Positions 9,358 to 17,200 of a stretch of 64,000 nucleotides of DNA are shown piece by piece. Below the pieces are notes generated by a model that was not told the DNA's origin, made no database searches, and worked only from the letters and a program-made list of their open reading frames with translations. Every line of letters starts with the position of its first letter. The first letter of the stretch is position 1. This stretch comes from Myroides sp. NP-2 (GTDB lineage: Bacteria > Bacteroidota > Bacteroidia > Flavobacteriales > Flavobacteriaceae). Made by a program: the position numbers and the translations under genes. The stretch lies in the NCBI RefSeq assembly GCF_014145665.1, contig NZ_JACHTD010000001.1, positions 310,001-374,000 on the forward strand, in the 5' to 3' direction.

Positions 9358-12300
9358 TTAGAAATTAATAGTTAAACCAGCAGATAAGGTAGCGGATAAG
9401 GGAACGCGATAATTAGTTACCCCGTTGATGGCTTGTTCTGGGTCGATGCCCTTATGTGATTGAAAGGTTAGTAAATTTTCCCCTTGAATATAAACACGGG
9501 CTTGTTTTAGCTTTAATTTGCCCAATTGTTCGATTGGTAGGGTGTATCCAATTGTCAGCGCCTTTAATCGCGCGTAGTCATTTTTATATAAAAAACGCGT
9601 GGAGGTCGCTGCAAAATTGTTCGACGAATTTAGGAGGATAGGCATATTAGTATTATCTCCAGGTTTTTGCCAACGGTCAGCAATATCGGGCGAACTTTGG
9701 TATCCTTTAGAAATACCGCCTAGCAAGCTGGCGTAATCGCCGTCGTAGATGTATCCACCTAAACTAAAAGAAAAGAATGCGCTAAAGTCGAAGTTTTTGT
9801 AGGATAAGCTAGTATTAAATCCTCCAACTATCTTAGGTAAGGCTGATTGGTTGTAGTAACGCGTAGCTTCATCGTAGTCTTTGGTAGTTTCTCTGCCCGT
9901 GACGCGACCATTGGCATCAACTACATCTTTATACCACAGGCCATAGCCGTCGTTGGGGTCCACACCAGCCCATTCTCTTAGGTAAAAGTCATATAAGGAA
10001 CGACCTTTTTCCCAACGGTTTAATCCACTGATAAAACTGTCTTGTGTTAGGGAGGTTACCTTATTTCTGTCGATAGAGAAATTTAAAGACGCATCCCAAT
10101 TCCACTCTGGCTTGCGGATAATATGTGTAGTTACACTCACTTCTAAGCCATAGTTTTCTACTGTACCTGCATTGGATAGTATTTCTAAGTTTCCAGTAGA
10201 AGACGCTTGTGGAATAGCGAACAACAAGTCAATAGACCGCTTTTTGTAGTAGTCGATCGATCCTTCCACGCGATTGTTGAACAAGCTAAAATCTATCCCA
10301 GCATTGAAGGAGGCTGTTTTTTCCCAGCTTAGCAAGGGATCCGCTAAATCTCCTAAAATAACACCAGGATTGTCTAGTTGGTTGTACCCTGTTTCAAATA
10401 AACGCAAATAAGGAAAATAGTTGTCTTTTAGATTGTTATTTCCTAATTCACCATAAGAAACCCTTAATTTAAGAAGATCGATATAAGGGCTATCAGCTAG
10501 AAAATCCTCTGATGAGGCAATCCAAGATCCTCCTATGGAAAAGAAATTGCCTGCTCGCACATCTTTGTGAAAACGCGTACTTGAATCTCGTCTGAAAGAA
10601 CCTTCAGCGAAGTATTTGTTGTTATAGTCGTAGCTAAGTCGGCCTAAATAACTTGTCAGTCGATCTTCTACGGTATAGCCATTGATGTTCTCTAGCGAAG
10701 TACCGCTACCAATTTCTGAATTTCCCGGTAAGTAGCCCGTGGCAGAGGCATTGAAAAAATCCTTTTTAAATTGGTAAGCCTCTATGATTCCGTCTGCAGC
10801 AAGATGGTGATTGCCAAAAGTTTTATCATAGTGTAATGCATTGATGAAGTTGAGTGTTTCAGCGGTGTTTTTGGTTTTGTTTACTCTCCCTTTTACACTA
10901 GAGGCTTGACCGTATTGTGAATTGTTATACGCTTTGATGTCCAAGTCGTACTTCTCATAGGATAGATTAGATTTAAAGTAAAGACCCTCCGCGAGATCAA
11001 TTTTTGCGAAACCATTCCACGTAATGCTACTCCTGCGGTTTACTGTTTGGTTGTTGTATAGAATTCCCACAGCATTTTCGCCACTCATAATTGGTCGTAC
11101 ACTATTGGGATCTTTACTCGAAGCGTTGCCATAATCATAGATAGATTGGCCTTGCGGATCATAGGCGATTTGCCCTGTAGCATCTCTTTTGTATACAGGG
11201 TAGACACTTGGCATTGCGTAAATCCAATTCATAGGGCTATATAAATCTGTACCGCTTTGAGTTGGGAAGTTTTGATTGGAAACGGCATAGGCGGTGTTAG
11301 CACCCAGTTGTAACCAATCTGTCAGTTGACTTTCTAGGTTTAGTCGTACGGTTGTACGTTCAAAGTTTGCGGTTTTAATTCTTCCATCTTGGTTGAGGTA
11401 GTTTCCTGCCAAGAAATAGGTGGTTCGATCACTTCCTCCTGTCACATTAAAATTGTATTCTTTTCTAAACGCTTGGTTGCGTTCTAATTCTCTTTTCCAA
11501 TCCGTTTCCCATAGCAGGGGTTCCTTTACGGTCCAATTGCCGTTGTAATCAATAGGCTGATCGGTTCCGAAAGGGTTGTATCCAAAGTAGCTTACAAGGC
11601 CATCTGAGGCATTTTGACGGGCTGTACGTTCATCTTGTCCGATGACATACTGATAATTGTTCTTTCTGCCTTCCCATAAATAACTTGTATAATCTTGAGT
11701 GTTGAGCACTTTATGGGTTTTTACTGCATCAAAAGCTACACCTGTACTTAAGTTAATGCTTACAGCAGGTTCTGCATTGCGCTTGCCCATTTTTGTTTTG
11801 ATTAAGATGACACCATTAGCTCCTCGAGAGCCGTAAAGTGCGGTAGAAGATGCATCTTTTAAAACGTTGATCGTCTCAATTTGATCTGCACTAATGGCAT
11901 TGATATTCCCCATAAAAGGAGCGCCATCCAGAATGATCAAGGGATCAGCAGCGGCGTTGATCGATCCAATTCCGCGCACGCGAATAGTTGGATTTTCACC
12001 AGGTTGAGCGCTGGAATTGACGATGTTAACTCCCGATACGGTTCCTTGCAAAGCCGTAACTACTGATGTCGCCACCTGTTTTTCCAATACATCGCTCTTT
12101 ACTTGACTTATTGCTCCTACAATTGCCTTTTGTTTTTGAGCGCCATAGGCGACAATTACGATGTTTTCTAAGCTGACTACATCTTCGTGTAGGGTGATGT
12201 CGATTTGACGCTTTACACCTACTGAAAGTGACTGAGATTTGAACCCTACATACTCATACTGTAAGATATCTTCTGGGGAAACTTCTATCGAATAGTGTCC

Positions 12301-12474
12301 GTTAAAATCTGTTTGAACCCCCTTAGTGGTGTTTTTAATAGTAACTAACACACCGGGAAGTGACTCTCCGTTGGATTCACTTACTGTTCCTGTTACCTTT
12401 ACCTGTTGTGCTAATGCTATATTACACAACAAGAGCAAGCTACCAATGAGTAGCCGAAGTTTACATTTTTTCAT
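9358..12474 (-). CDS. SusC/RagA-family TonB-dependent outer membrane transporter
   Basis: 1038 residues from the ATG at 12474. I prefer this start over an ATG at 12513 because it puts a clean signal peptide (MKKCKLRLLIGSLLLLCNIA) at the N-terminus; the upstream ATG lies inside a predicted leader hairpin. After the signal come a carboxypeptidase-regulatory-like beta sandwich (about 23-100), a TonB-box region (IVIVAYGAQKQ), the plug with the SusC signature VLKDASSTALYGSRGANG, and a long beta barrel ending in Phe. It should import a large ligand with its SusD partner using TonB energy. The leader between its only visible promoter and the gene contains a mini-ORF and a terminator. Confidence 0.92.
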   Translation of the reverse strand: MKKCKLRLLIGSLLLLCNIALAQQVKVTGTVSESNGESLPGVLVTIKNTTKGVQTDFNGHYSIEVSPEDILQYEYVGFKSQSLSVGVKRQIDITLHEDVVSLENIVIVAYGAQKQKAIVGAISQVKSDVLEKQVATSVVTALQGTVSGVNIVNSSAQPGENPTIRVRGIGSINAAADPLIILDGAPFMGNINAISADQIETINVLKDASSTALYGSRGANGVILIKTKMGKRNAEPAVSINLSTGVAFDAVKTHKVLNTQDYTSYLWEGRKNNYQYVIGQDERTARQNASDGLVSYFGYNPFGTDQPIDYNGNWTVKEPLLWETDWKRELERNQAFRKEYNFNVTGGSDRTTYFLAGNYLNQDGRIKTANFERTTVRLNLESQLTDWLQLGANTAYAVSNQNFPTQSGTDLYSPMNWIYAMPSVYPVYKRDATGQIAYDPQGQSIYDYGNASSKDPNSVRPIMSGENAVGILYNNQTVNRRSSITWNGFAKIDLAEGLYFKSNLSYEKYDLDIKAYNNSQYGQASSVKGRVNKTKNTAETLNFINALHYDKTFGNHHLAADGIIEAYQFKKDFFNASATGYLPGNSEIGSGTSLENINGYTVEDRLTSYLGRLSYDYNNKYFAEGSFRRDSSTRFHKDVRAGNFFSIGGSWIASSEDFLADSPYIDLLKLRVSYGELGNNNLKDNYFPYLRLFETGYNQLDNPGVILGDLADPLLSWEKTASFNAGIDFSLFNNRVEGSIDYYKKRSIDLLFAIPQASSTGNLEILSNAGTVENYGLEVSVTTHIIRKPEWNWDASLNFSIDRNKVTSLTQDSFISGLNRWEKGRSLYDFYLREWAGVDPNDGYGLWYKDVVDANGRVTGRETTKDYDEATRYYNQSALPKIVGGFNTSLSYKNFDFSAFFSFSLGGYIYDGDYASLLGGISKGYQSSPDIADRWQKPGDNTNMPILLNSSNNFAATSTRFLYKNDYARLKALTIGYTLPIEQLGKLKLKQARVYIQGENLLTFQSHKGIDPEQAINGVTNYRVPLSATLSAGLTINF

Positions 12475-12498
12475 TATTACTAAAAATTTTATTATTTT

Positions 12499-12547
12499 TA
12501 GCAGCAAACACATGACTATCGTTTTTTTGCTGCTATAAAAAACGATA
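12499..12547 (-). promoter_or_regulatory. Two overlapping, mutually exclusive hairpins in the susC leader
   Basis: Two perfect inverted repeats share the same bases. Hairpin A pairs TATCGTTTTTT (minus strand 12547-12537) with AAAAAACGATA (12527-12517). Hairpin B pairs TAGCAGCAAA (12535-12526) with TTTGCTGCTA (12508-12499). The left arm of B is the loop and part of the right arm of A, so only one can form at a time. They sit between the leader terminator and the susC start codon. A regulatory role is inference. Confidence 0.45.
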
Positions 12548-12550
12548 CAA

Positions 12551-12583
12551 AAAAAAGGAGGCTGTACGAAAGCCTCCTTTTTT
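12551..12583 (-). terminator. Strong hairpin terminator inside the SusCD leader
   Basis: A 13-base perfect stem (AAAAAAGGAGGCT / AGCCTCCTTTTTT) with a seven-base loop, followed on the minus strand by a run of T. It lies between the 32-codon ORF (stop at 12616) and susC (start 12474), so it should end or attenuate transcripts from the promoter at 12750-12780. Next to it, 12578-12599 is a perfect 22-bp AT palindrome. Confidence 0.8.
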
Positions 12584-12615
12584 GTTTTAAAACAAAAAAT
12601 GCAGAAAGCTTTCCT

Positions 12616-12714
12616 TTATGGAATATCCATTTTCGCCATTGCTGACATAGCAAAATCAGTCCATTGAATCGACAGGGTATATTGACTTAGAAAAGGGCTT
12701 ACTGTTTTTTTCAT
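12616..12714 (-). CDS. Putative 32-residue leader or small peptide upstream of SusCD
   Basis: I found this ORF by reading the minus strand. ATG at 12714 follows about 30 bases after a canonical promoter box, and a TAA stop lies at 12618-12616. The peptide begins MKKTVSPFLSQY, has a single Trp at position 18, is rich in Met and Ala towards the end and closes with KMDIP. It has no Cys, no obvious signal-peptide hydrophobic core and no lipobox. It is the first ORF on the transcript and is separated from susC by a strong terminator. It could be a regulatory leader peptide or a free small peptide. I recognise no family, and coding is inferred only from position and an intact frame. Confidence 0.5.
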   Translation of the reverse strand: MKKTVSPFLSQYTLSIQWTDFAMSAMAKMDIP

Positions 12715-12749
12715 TTCATTATTTTTTTTGTGATTGGAAATCAACAGTG

Positions 12750-12780
12750 CAAATGTAAGTAGTAGTTTTTTTGTCTGCAA
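12750..12780 (-). promoter_or_regulatory. Promoter of the mini-ORF/SusCD leader
   Basis: On the minus strand TTG (12780-12778), a 20-base spacer and TACATTTG (12757-12750) match the Bacteroidota consensus fully. I see no TAnnTTTG box between the leader terminator and susC, so this is the only clear promoter for the operon. Confidence 0.75.
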
Positions 12781-12923
12781 TACTTATTGAAATAAGGAAA
12801 AAATATCTTTGTATTGGTTATATTTAAGTGTAAAACAATTAAAAGAACAGGCGAAAAGTGAACAATTAGAAAAAATGACTAGAAGGAGGGGTAAACTGTG
12901 TTTTATAGTTTTCGTTTTAGGGC

Positions 12924-12958
12924 AAAAAAAAAGTTCCAAGTATTAACTTGAAACTTTT
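12924..12958 (-). terminator. Terminator after the first tRNA-Leu
   Basis: On the minus strand the stem AGTTTCAAGT / ACTTGGAACT (one G-U pair) with a four-base loop is followed by nine T. Confidence 0.8.
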
Positions 12959-12960
12959 TG

Positions 12961-13046
12961 TACTCGAGGCGGGACTTGAACCCGCACGAACATTACTGTT
13001 CACTGGATTTTAAGTCCAGCGTGTCTACCACTTCCACCACTCGAGC
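12961..13046 (-). tRNA. tRNA-Leu(UAA), copy 1
   Basis: 86 bases with a long variable arm, as expected for a class II tRNA. The anticodon loop CTTAAAA reads UAA. The acceptor stem GCTCGAG pairs with CTCGAGT and the discriminator is A. The sequence is identical to the copies at 13672 and 18781. It stands alone with its own promoter and terminator. Confidence 0.95.
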
Positions 13047-13081
13047 CTCTGCTCACCAGTATTAGAACTGTTTTGCGAGTG

Positions 13082-13111
13082 CAAAGATAGAATAAAAATA
13101 GAGCTTGACAA
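13082..13111 (-). promoter_or_regulatory. Promoter of tRNA-Leu copy 1
   Basis: Minus strand TTG (13111-13109), 19 bases, TATCTTTG (13089-13082), a full match. The bases directly after the -7 box, CACTCGC, recur after the -7 boxes of both tRNA-Gly promoters in this window, which suggests a shared start-site context for tRNA genes. Confidence 0.75.
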
Positions 13112-13204
13112 TAAAAAAATAAAAAAAAAGCTATTATTTTTTACCTTCTATTTTTAGTTGTTGACTATCAGTATTTTGATAATTTTATTTTTTTTTGAAA
13201 AGTA

Positions 13205-13558
13205 TTAATCTCCGGGTAAATCTCCAAAGATATCAAGTGAAAAGTCGAGTGTTTCTGCGGCAACAAAATTTTGAACTACTTCTTCAATTCCGTTTTCAAA
13301 GCGCAATTCCGTATTAAATCGGCGACTTGTTCCATAGGTATTACCGTCAATGACGATTTTAAAATAAAACTTACCACTAGGTGTTTTAAATCGGATACTC
13401 TCTACTGAGGCGAAATTGTTCTTTAAGAAATCGATTGTTTCATATACTTCGTCTTTGGTTGAGTGCTCTTGGCTGGTTAATAGGGTTCGTCCTCTACGGT
13501 GTTCAAAAGTGAACTTATAGGTTTCATTTTCTTTCTGGCTAATAACGATTGCGCTCAT
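13205..13558 (-). CDS. DUF1508/YegP-like protein, two tandem repeats
   Basis: 117 residues. Two ~45-residue repeats of the DUF1508 type can be read: YKFTFEHRRGRTLLTSQEHS followed by a helix of the DEVYETIDFLKNNF kind, then FYFKIVIDGNTYGTSRRFN followed by the helix GIEEVVQNFV. The pattern of a short beta hairpin, a Ser/Thr turn and a helix is that of YegP-like proteins. The function of the family is unknown. The first repeat is more typical than the second. It lies alone between two tRNA-Leu units on the same strand with AT-rich flanks and no clear promoter. Confidence 0.6.
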   Translation of the reverse strand: MSAIVISQKENETYKFTFEHRRGRTLLTSQEHSTKDEVYETIDFLKNNFASVESIRFKTPSGKFYFKIVIDGNTYGTSRRFNTELRFENGIEEVVQNFVAAETLDFSLDIFGDLPGD

Positions 13559-13637
13559 AATAAAAATGTAATAAATTCAATGCTTATATAGGTTGGTGCT
13601 CTTGGGTGTTATAGGGGGTATTGGTCACTACAGAGCA

Positions 13638-13665
13638 AAAAAAAATCCTAAGCGTTAACTTAGGA
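13638..13665 (-). terminator. Terminator after the Gly-Leu tRNA unit, copy A
   Basis: Minus-strand stem TCCTAAG / CTTAGGA with a six-base loop followed by a T run, just downstream of tRNA-Leu copy 2. Confidence 0.75.
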
Positions 13666-13671
13666 CTTTTG

Positions 13672-13757
13672 TACTCGAGGCGGGACTTGAACCCGCACGA
13701 ACATTACTGTTCACTGGATTTTAAGTCCAGCGTGTCTACCACTTCCACCACTCGAGC
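13672..13757 (-). tRNA. tRNA-Leu(UAA), copy 2
   Basis: 86 bases, identical to copies 1 and 3, anticodon UAA. It is the second gene of a promoter-Gly-Leu-terminator unit, 17 bases downstream of tRNA-Gly. Confidence 0.95.
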
Positions 13758-13774
13758 GTAAATAAATTTACGTG

Positions 13775-13847
13775 AGCGAAAAACGGGGTTCGAACCCGCG
13801 ACCTCAACCTTGGCAAGGTTGCGCTCTACCAACTGAGCTATTTTCGC
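13775..13847 (-). tRNA. tRNA-Gly(GCC), copy 1
   Basis: 73 bases. The anticodon loop TTGCCAA reads GCC. The acceptor stem GCGAAAA pairs with TTTTCGC, and the discriminator is T, as is usual for glycine. Identical to the copy at 18882. Confidence 0.95.
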
Positions 13848-13888
13848 GAATGTTTGTATGATCGTGCATTACTTCCGTATTGCGAGTG

Positions 13889-13919
13889 CAAATATAGAAT
13901 AGAAAAAATTGTTTTGCAA
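13889..13919 (-). promoter_or_regulatory. Promoter of the tRNA-Gly/Leu unit, copy A
   Basis: Minus strand TTG (13919-13917), 20 bases, TATATTTG (13896-13889). The DNA between this and the tRNA is nearly the same as at copy B. The remaining gap to 14265 is AT-rich with no feature I can name; I see no convincing promoter for the surface-protein gene. Confidence 0.75.
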
Positions 13920-14264
13920 GCTTTTTTAGATATAAAAGTATGAGTCTTTCGTTTTGGATTGATAATGAAAGCCTTGGCTTTTTATTTTTTTGTTGAAATT
14001 CAATCATAATCACAGTACGTTCTCCTCCTCACTCTCCAATAAAAGGAATTTTAACGGGTAAATCGGCTGAGCAATAAGGAAAGAAATAAATGGTGTTTAC
14101 TAAAATTAAGTTAAAAATTTAGGGTTATTCCTAATGGTAGTTTGGATATTAATTACTAAATTGATGGTGTTTTGCTCTCTTTGTGTATGACTAATGAATT
14201 ATAAAGTTAAAACAATGAGCTTTACCTATATGTCTTTATGATAGTTTCAATTAAATAGAAAAAT

Positions 14265-17200
14265 ATGAATATCACTACTAACCAAACTATTTCTTTTGAT
14301 AAAAAGGAAAAAAAAGCAAGGGGACTACACTTGTTCTTCTTGTTTGTTATTTGTTTTTGGGGACAAGTATCTTTTGCCCAGTTTCCCGCACCCTATTGTG
14401 ATGTGGACGCAATAATGGTAGAGGAAATCACCAAAATTCAGTTTGCTGGATTGACCATTGTCAATACCAATGATGAGGATTTATTGCTTAATCACACCGC
14501 CAGAGTTGCTAACGTAACCCCTGGTCAATCCTACACCATTCAAGTTGAAGGAAATACGTATGGAGACTTTAATGAACTGATTGCCTTTATTGATTGGAAT
14601 CAAAATGGGGTGTTAAATGATGCGGGTGAAGTCTTTTACCTTGGCGAGCTTGATGGATCTGATGGGTCGGACGGTCAACATGTTTCCTTTAGCATTCCTA
14701 TTCCAGCTACGGCTTTAGCTGGGCAAACTCGTATTCGAGTTACCAAAACATGGACAGATCCCGAGTATGATGTTGCCCTTATTGAGGATCCCTGTTCCAT
14801 TAGTATTTACGATTATTACTTTGAGGAAACTGGACTTTCTTATGGTCAGGCCATTGACTTTACTTTAAATATTGGCGATGGTACTACTCCTCCTGAAACA
14901 TCAGAGGGCTGTGAAATTGGGATAACCTTGACCTTTCCCGAATATGGTGATGTTACTACTTGGTCATTATTAGATGCTGATGGGGTTGTTGTTCTCAGCG
15001 GTGGACCTTATGAAGAGGGGGAAGATTTTTCAATCACAGCTTCCTATTATGGCACCAATCATCCGTATGCATTGGAAATTGAAATTGATGATAGTTTCCT
15101 TGGATTTTGTGATAATGAAGTGCAATACGCTATTATTATAGGTGACGTTGAAGATCAGTCAGGAACAGTATCGGCTTGTGAAGAAGTTGTTACTGAAAAC
15201 ATAGTATTAGGTTCTTGTCCTCCAGGTTGTTTAAAGCCGAGTATGTTGAGTAAAACTAATATTACCCCTACGGGATTCACTCTTACTTGGATGAGTGGTG
15301 GTAATCAGTTTGAGATAGAGTATGGACCTGAGGGTTTTGTACAAGGAAGCACTGAGGGAACTGTTATTTCAGCTGTTGAAACGACTTCCTATACCTTTTC
15401 GGATTTGGACCATGATACAGCGTATGAGTTTTATGTACGTCGCATTTGTTCGGAGGAAGAAGGTGATCAAAGCCCATGGGCAGGTCCATTGACTTTTGAC
15501 GAAATACTAACTACCCCATCGCCTTGGCATGAAAACTTTCAAGCGAGTGAAACTTATCCTTTAGGATGGGGGGCTATCAATAATTCGCCTTGGTTTTTTG
15601 AAGAATATGATACAGATCACCAAAGAAGTATGGGCGTGTATTTGTATGATTTTTCAATTTTTGGTAATTATTTAAAAGCAGAATTCAAAACGATTGCCGT
15701 TGGACCTATTCGCACAGGAGATGTGTTTTCATTTAACTATCTTATGCTGGATGGCTTAGAAAATCCCGCTTTTGACGAATTAGGAAAAATGGATGTTCAG
15801 CTGTCCACAGATTTTGGTACGTCTTATTCAACTATAGGATCGATTCTTAGTAATGGGGAAGCAGGGTGGCAAAACTTTTCTTTTGAACTCGATGAGTATG
15901 TAGGACTTTACGTGACCATAAAGATTACAGCTAAAATTCAGGAGGTCTTTGAAGATCTGTTTGTTATTGTAGATGATTTTGATATTTCGAGTGCTTTTAC
16001 TTGTATGGAGATTGAGGAGGCTGAAATAGAAGGAGGAGGAAGTGTTGAAATACAATTGAATATTACATCTGAAGCAACTGAATTTGTTGTCGAATATGGT
16101 CCCGCAGGATTTGAATTAGGAGAAGGAACAACCGTAAATAATGTTGGATCAAGTTATGAATTTACGGATTTAGAGGAGGATACGGAATACGAGGTTTATG
16201 TGCATGCTTTGCCTTGTGGCGATTGGTATGGTCCTGTGGCTTTTTCAACGCAACCTTTGAGGTCACAAGTGATCACTGCAGCAGATGTGACCAAAACCTA
16301 TGGTGATTTACCTTTTGAGCACGGGACTTCTGATAGTGAATTAGCCTTGACCTATGTTGTTGCTGATGAAACAGTAGCTAAATTTGAGCATAATACCTTT
16401 GTCATTAAAGGGGTTGGAACAACTACAGTAACCGCTAGTCAAGCTGGTAATCACCAGTTTTTACCTGCTGAGGATGTGACGTTTACCCTAACTGTAACAA
16501 AAGCAATGTTAACCGTCACTGCGGATAGTACTCTTAGTAAACAATATAATGAGGTAGATCCTATTTTTACCTATACTGTTGGGGGATTACAATATGCAGA
16601 TACACCGGATGTGATCACTGGATTGTTGAGTAGAGAAGTAGGAGAGGAACTGGGTACTTATGCCATTACACTAGGAACCTTGCAAGCTGAGCCTAACTAC
16701 GATATTAGCTATGTAAGTGCTGATTTTATCATTAATGCGAAGGAATTAATCGTTCGGGCTAATGCAAGTCAAAAAGTGTATGGAGAAACAGATTCAGCTT
16801 TGACCTACCAAGTGATTGGTTTGGAAGGAGGAGTTGATGCAGCAACTGTTGTAACGGGAACGCCAAGCAGAGATGCTGGTGAAAATGTGGGACGTTACAC
16901 TATTGGTGTAGGAACGGTACAGCTTGTGGATGAGCATTACGTTATGGTGTTTGAAGAAAATCAATTCACAATCACCCCTGCTGTGTTGAGCTTGTATCCC
17001 GTGGCAGGGGTACAAAAAGTATATGGGCAAGCGGATCCTGCTGTATTTGAATTTACGGTGACGGGATTCAAGTTTGACGATACTCGTGAATCTGTATTAC
17101 AAGGGCTTTTAGGTAGAGCAATTGGTGAAAATGTAGGAGAATATCTATATCAAGCAGGAACCTTAACCACAACACAGGGGAATTATAGTTTTGTGATGGG

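Noticed and set aside
12475..12513. Upstream ATG that would lengthen SusC by 13 residues
   Set aside because: It lies inside a leader hairpin and would bury the signal peptide behind another hydrophobic stretch; the ATG at 12474 is better.
13804..14013. ORF overlapping tRNA-Gly on the minus strand
   Set aside because: It reads straight through a tRNA gene and its promoter, so it is a chance frame.
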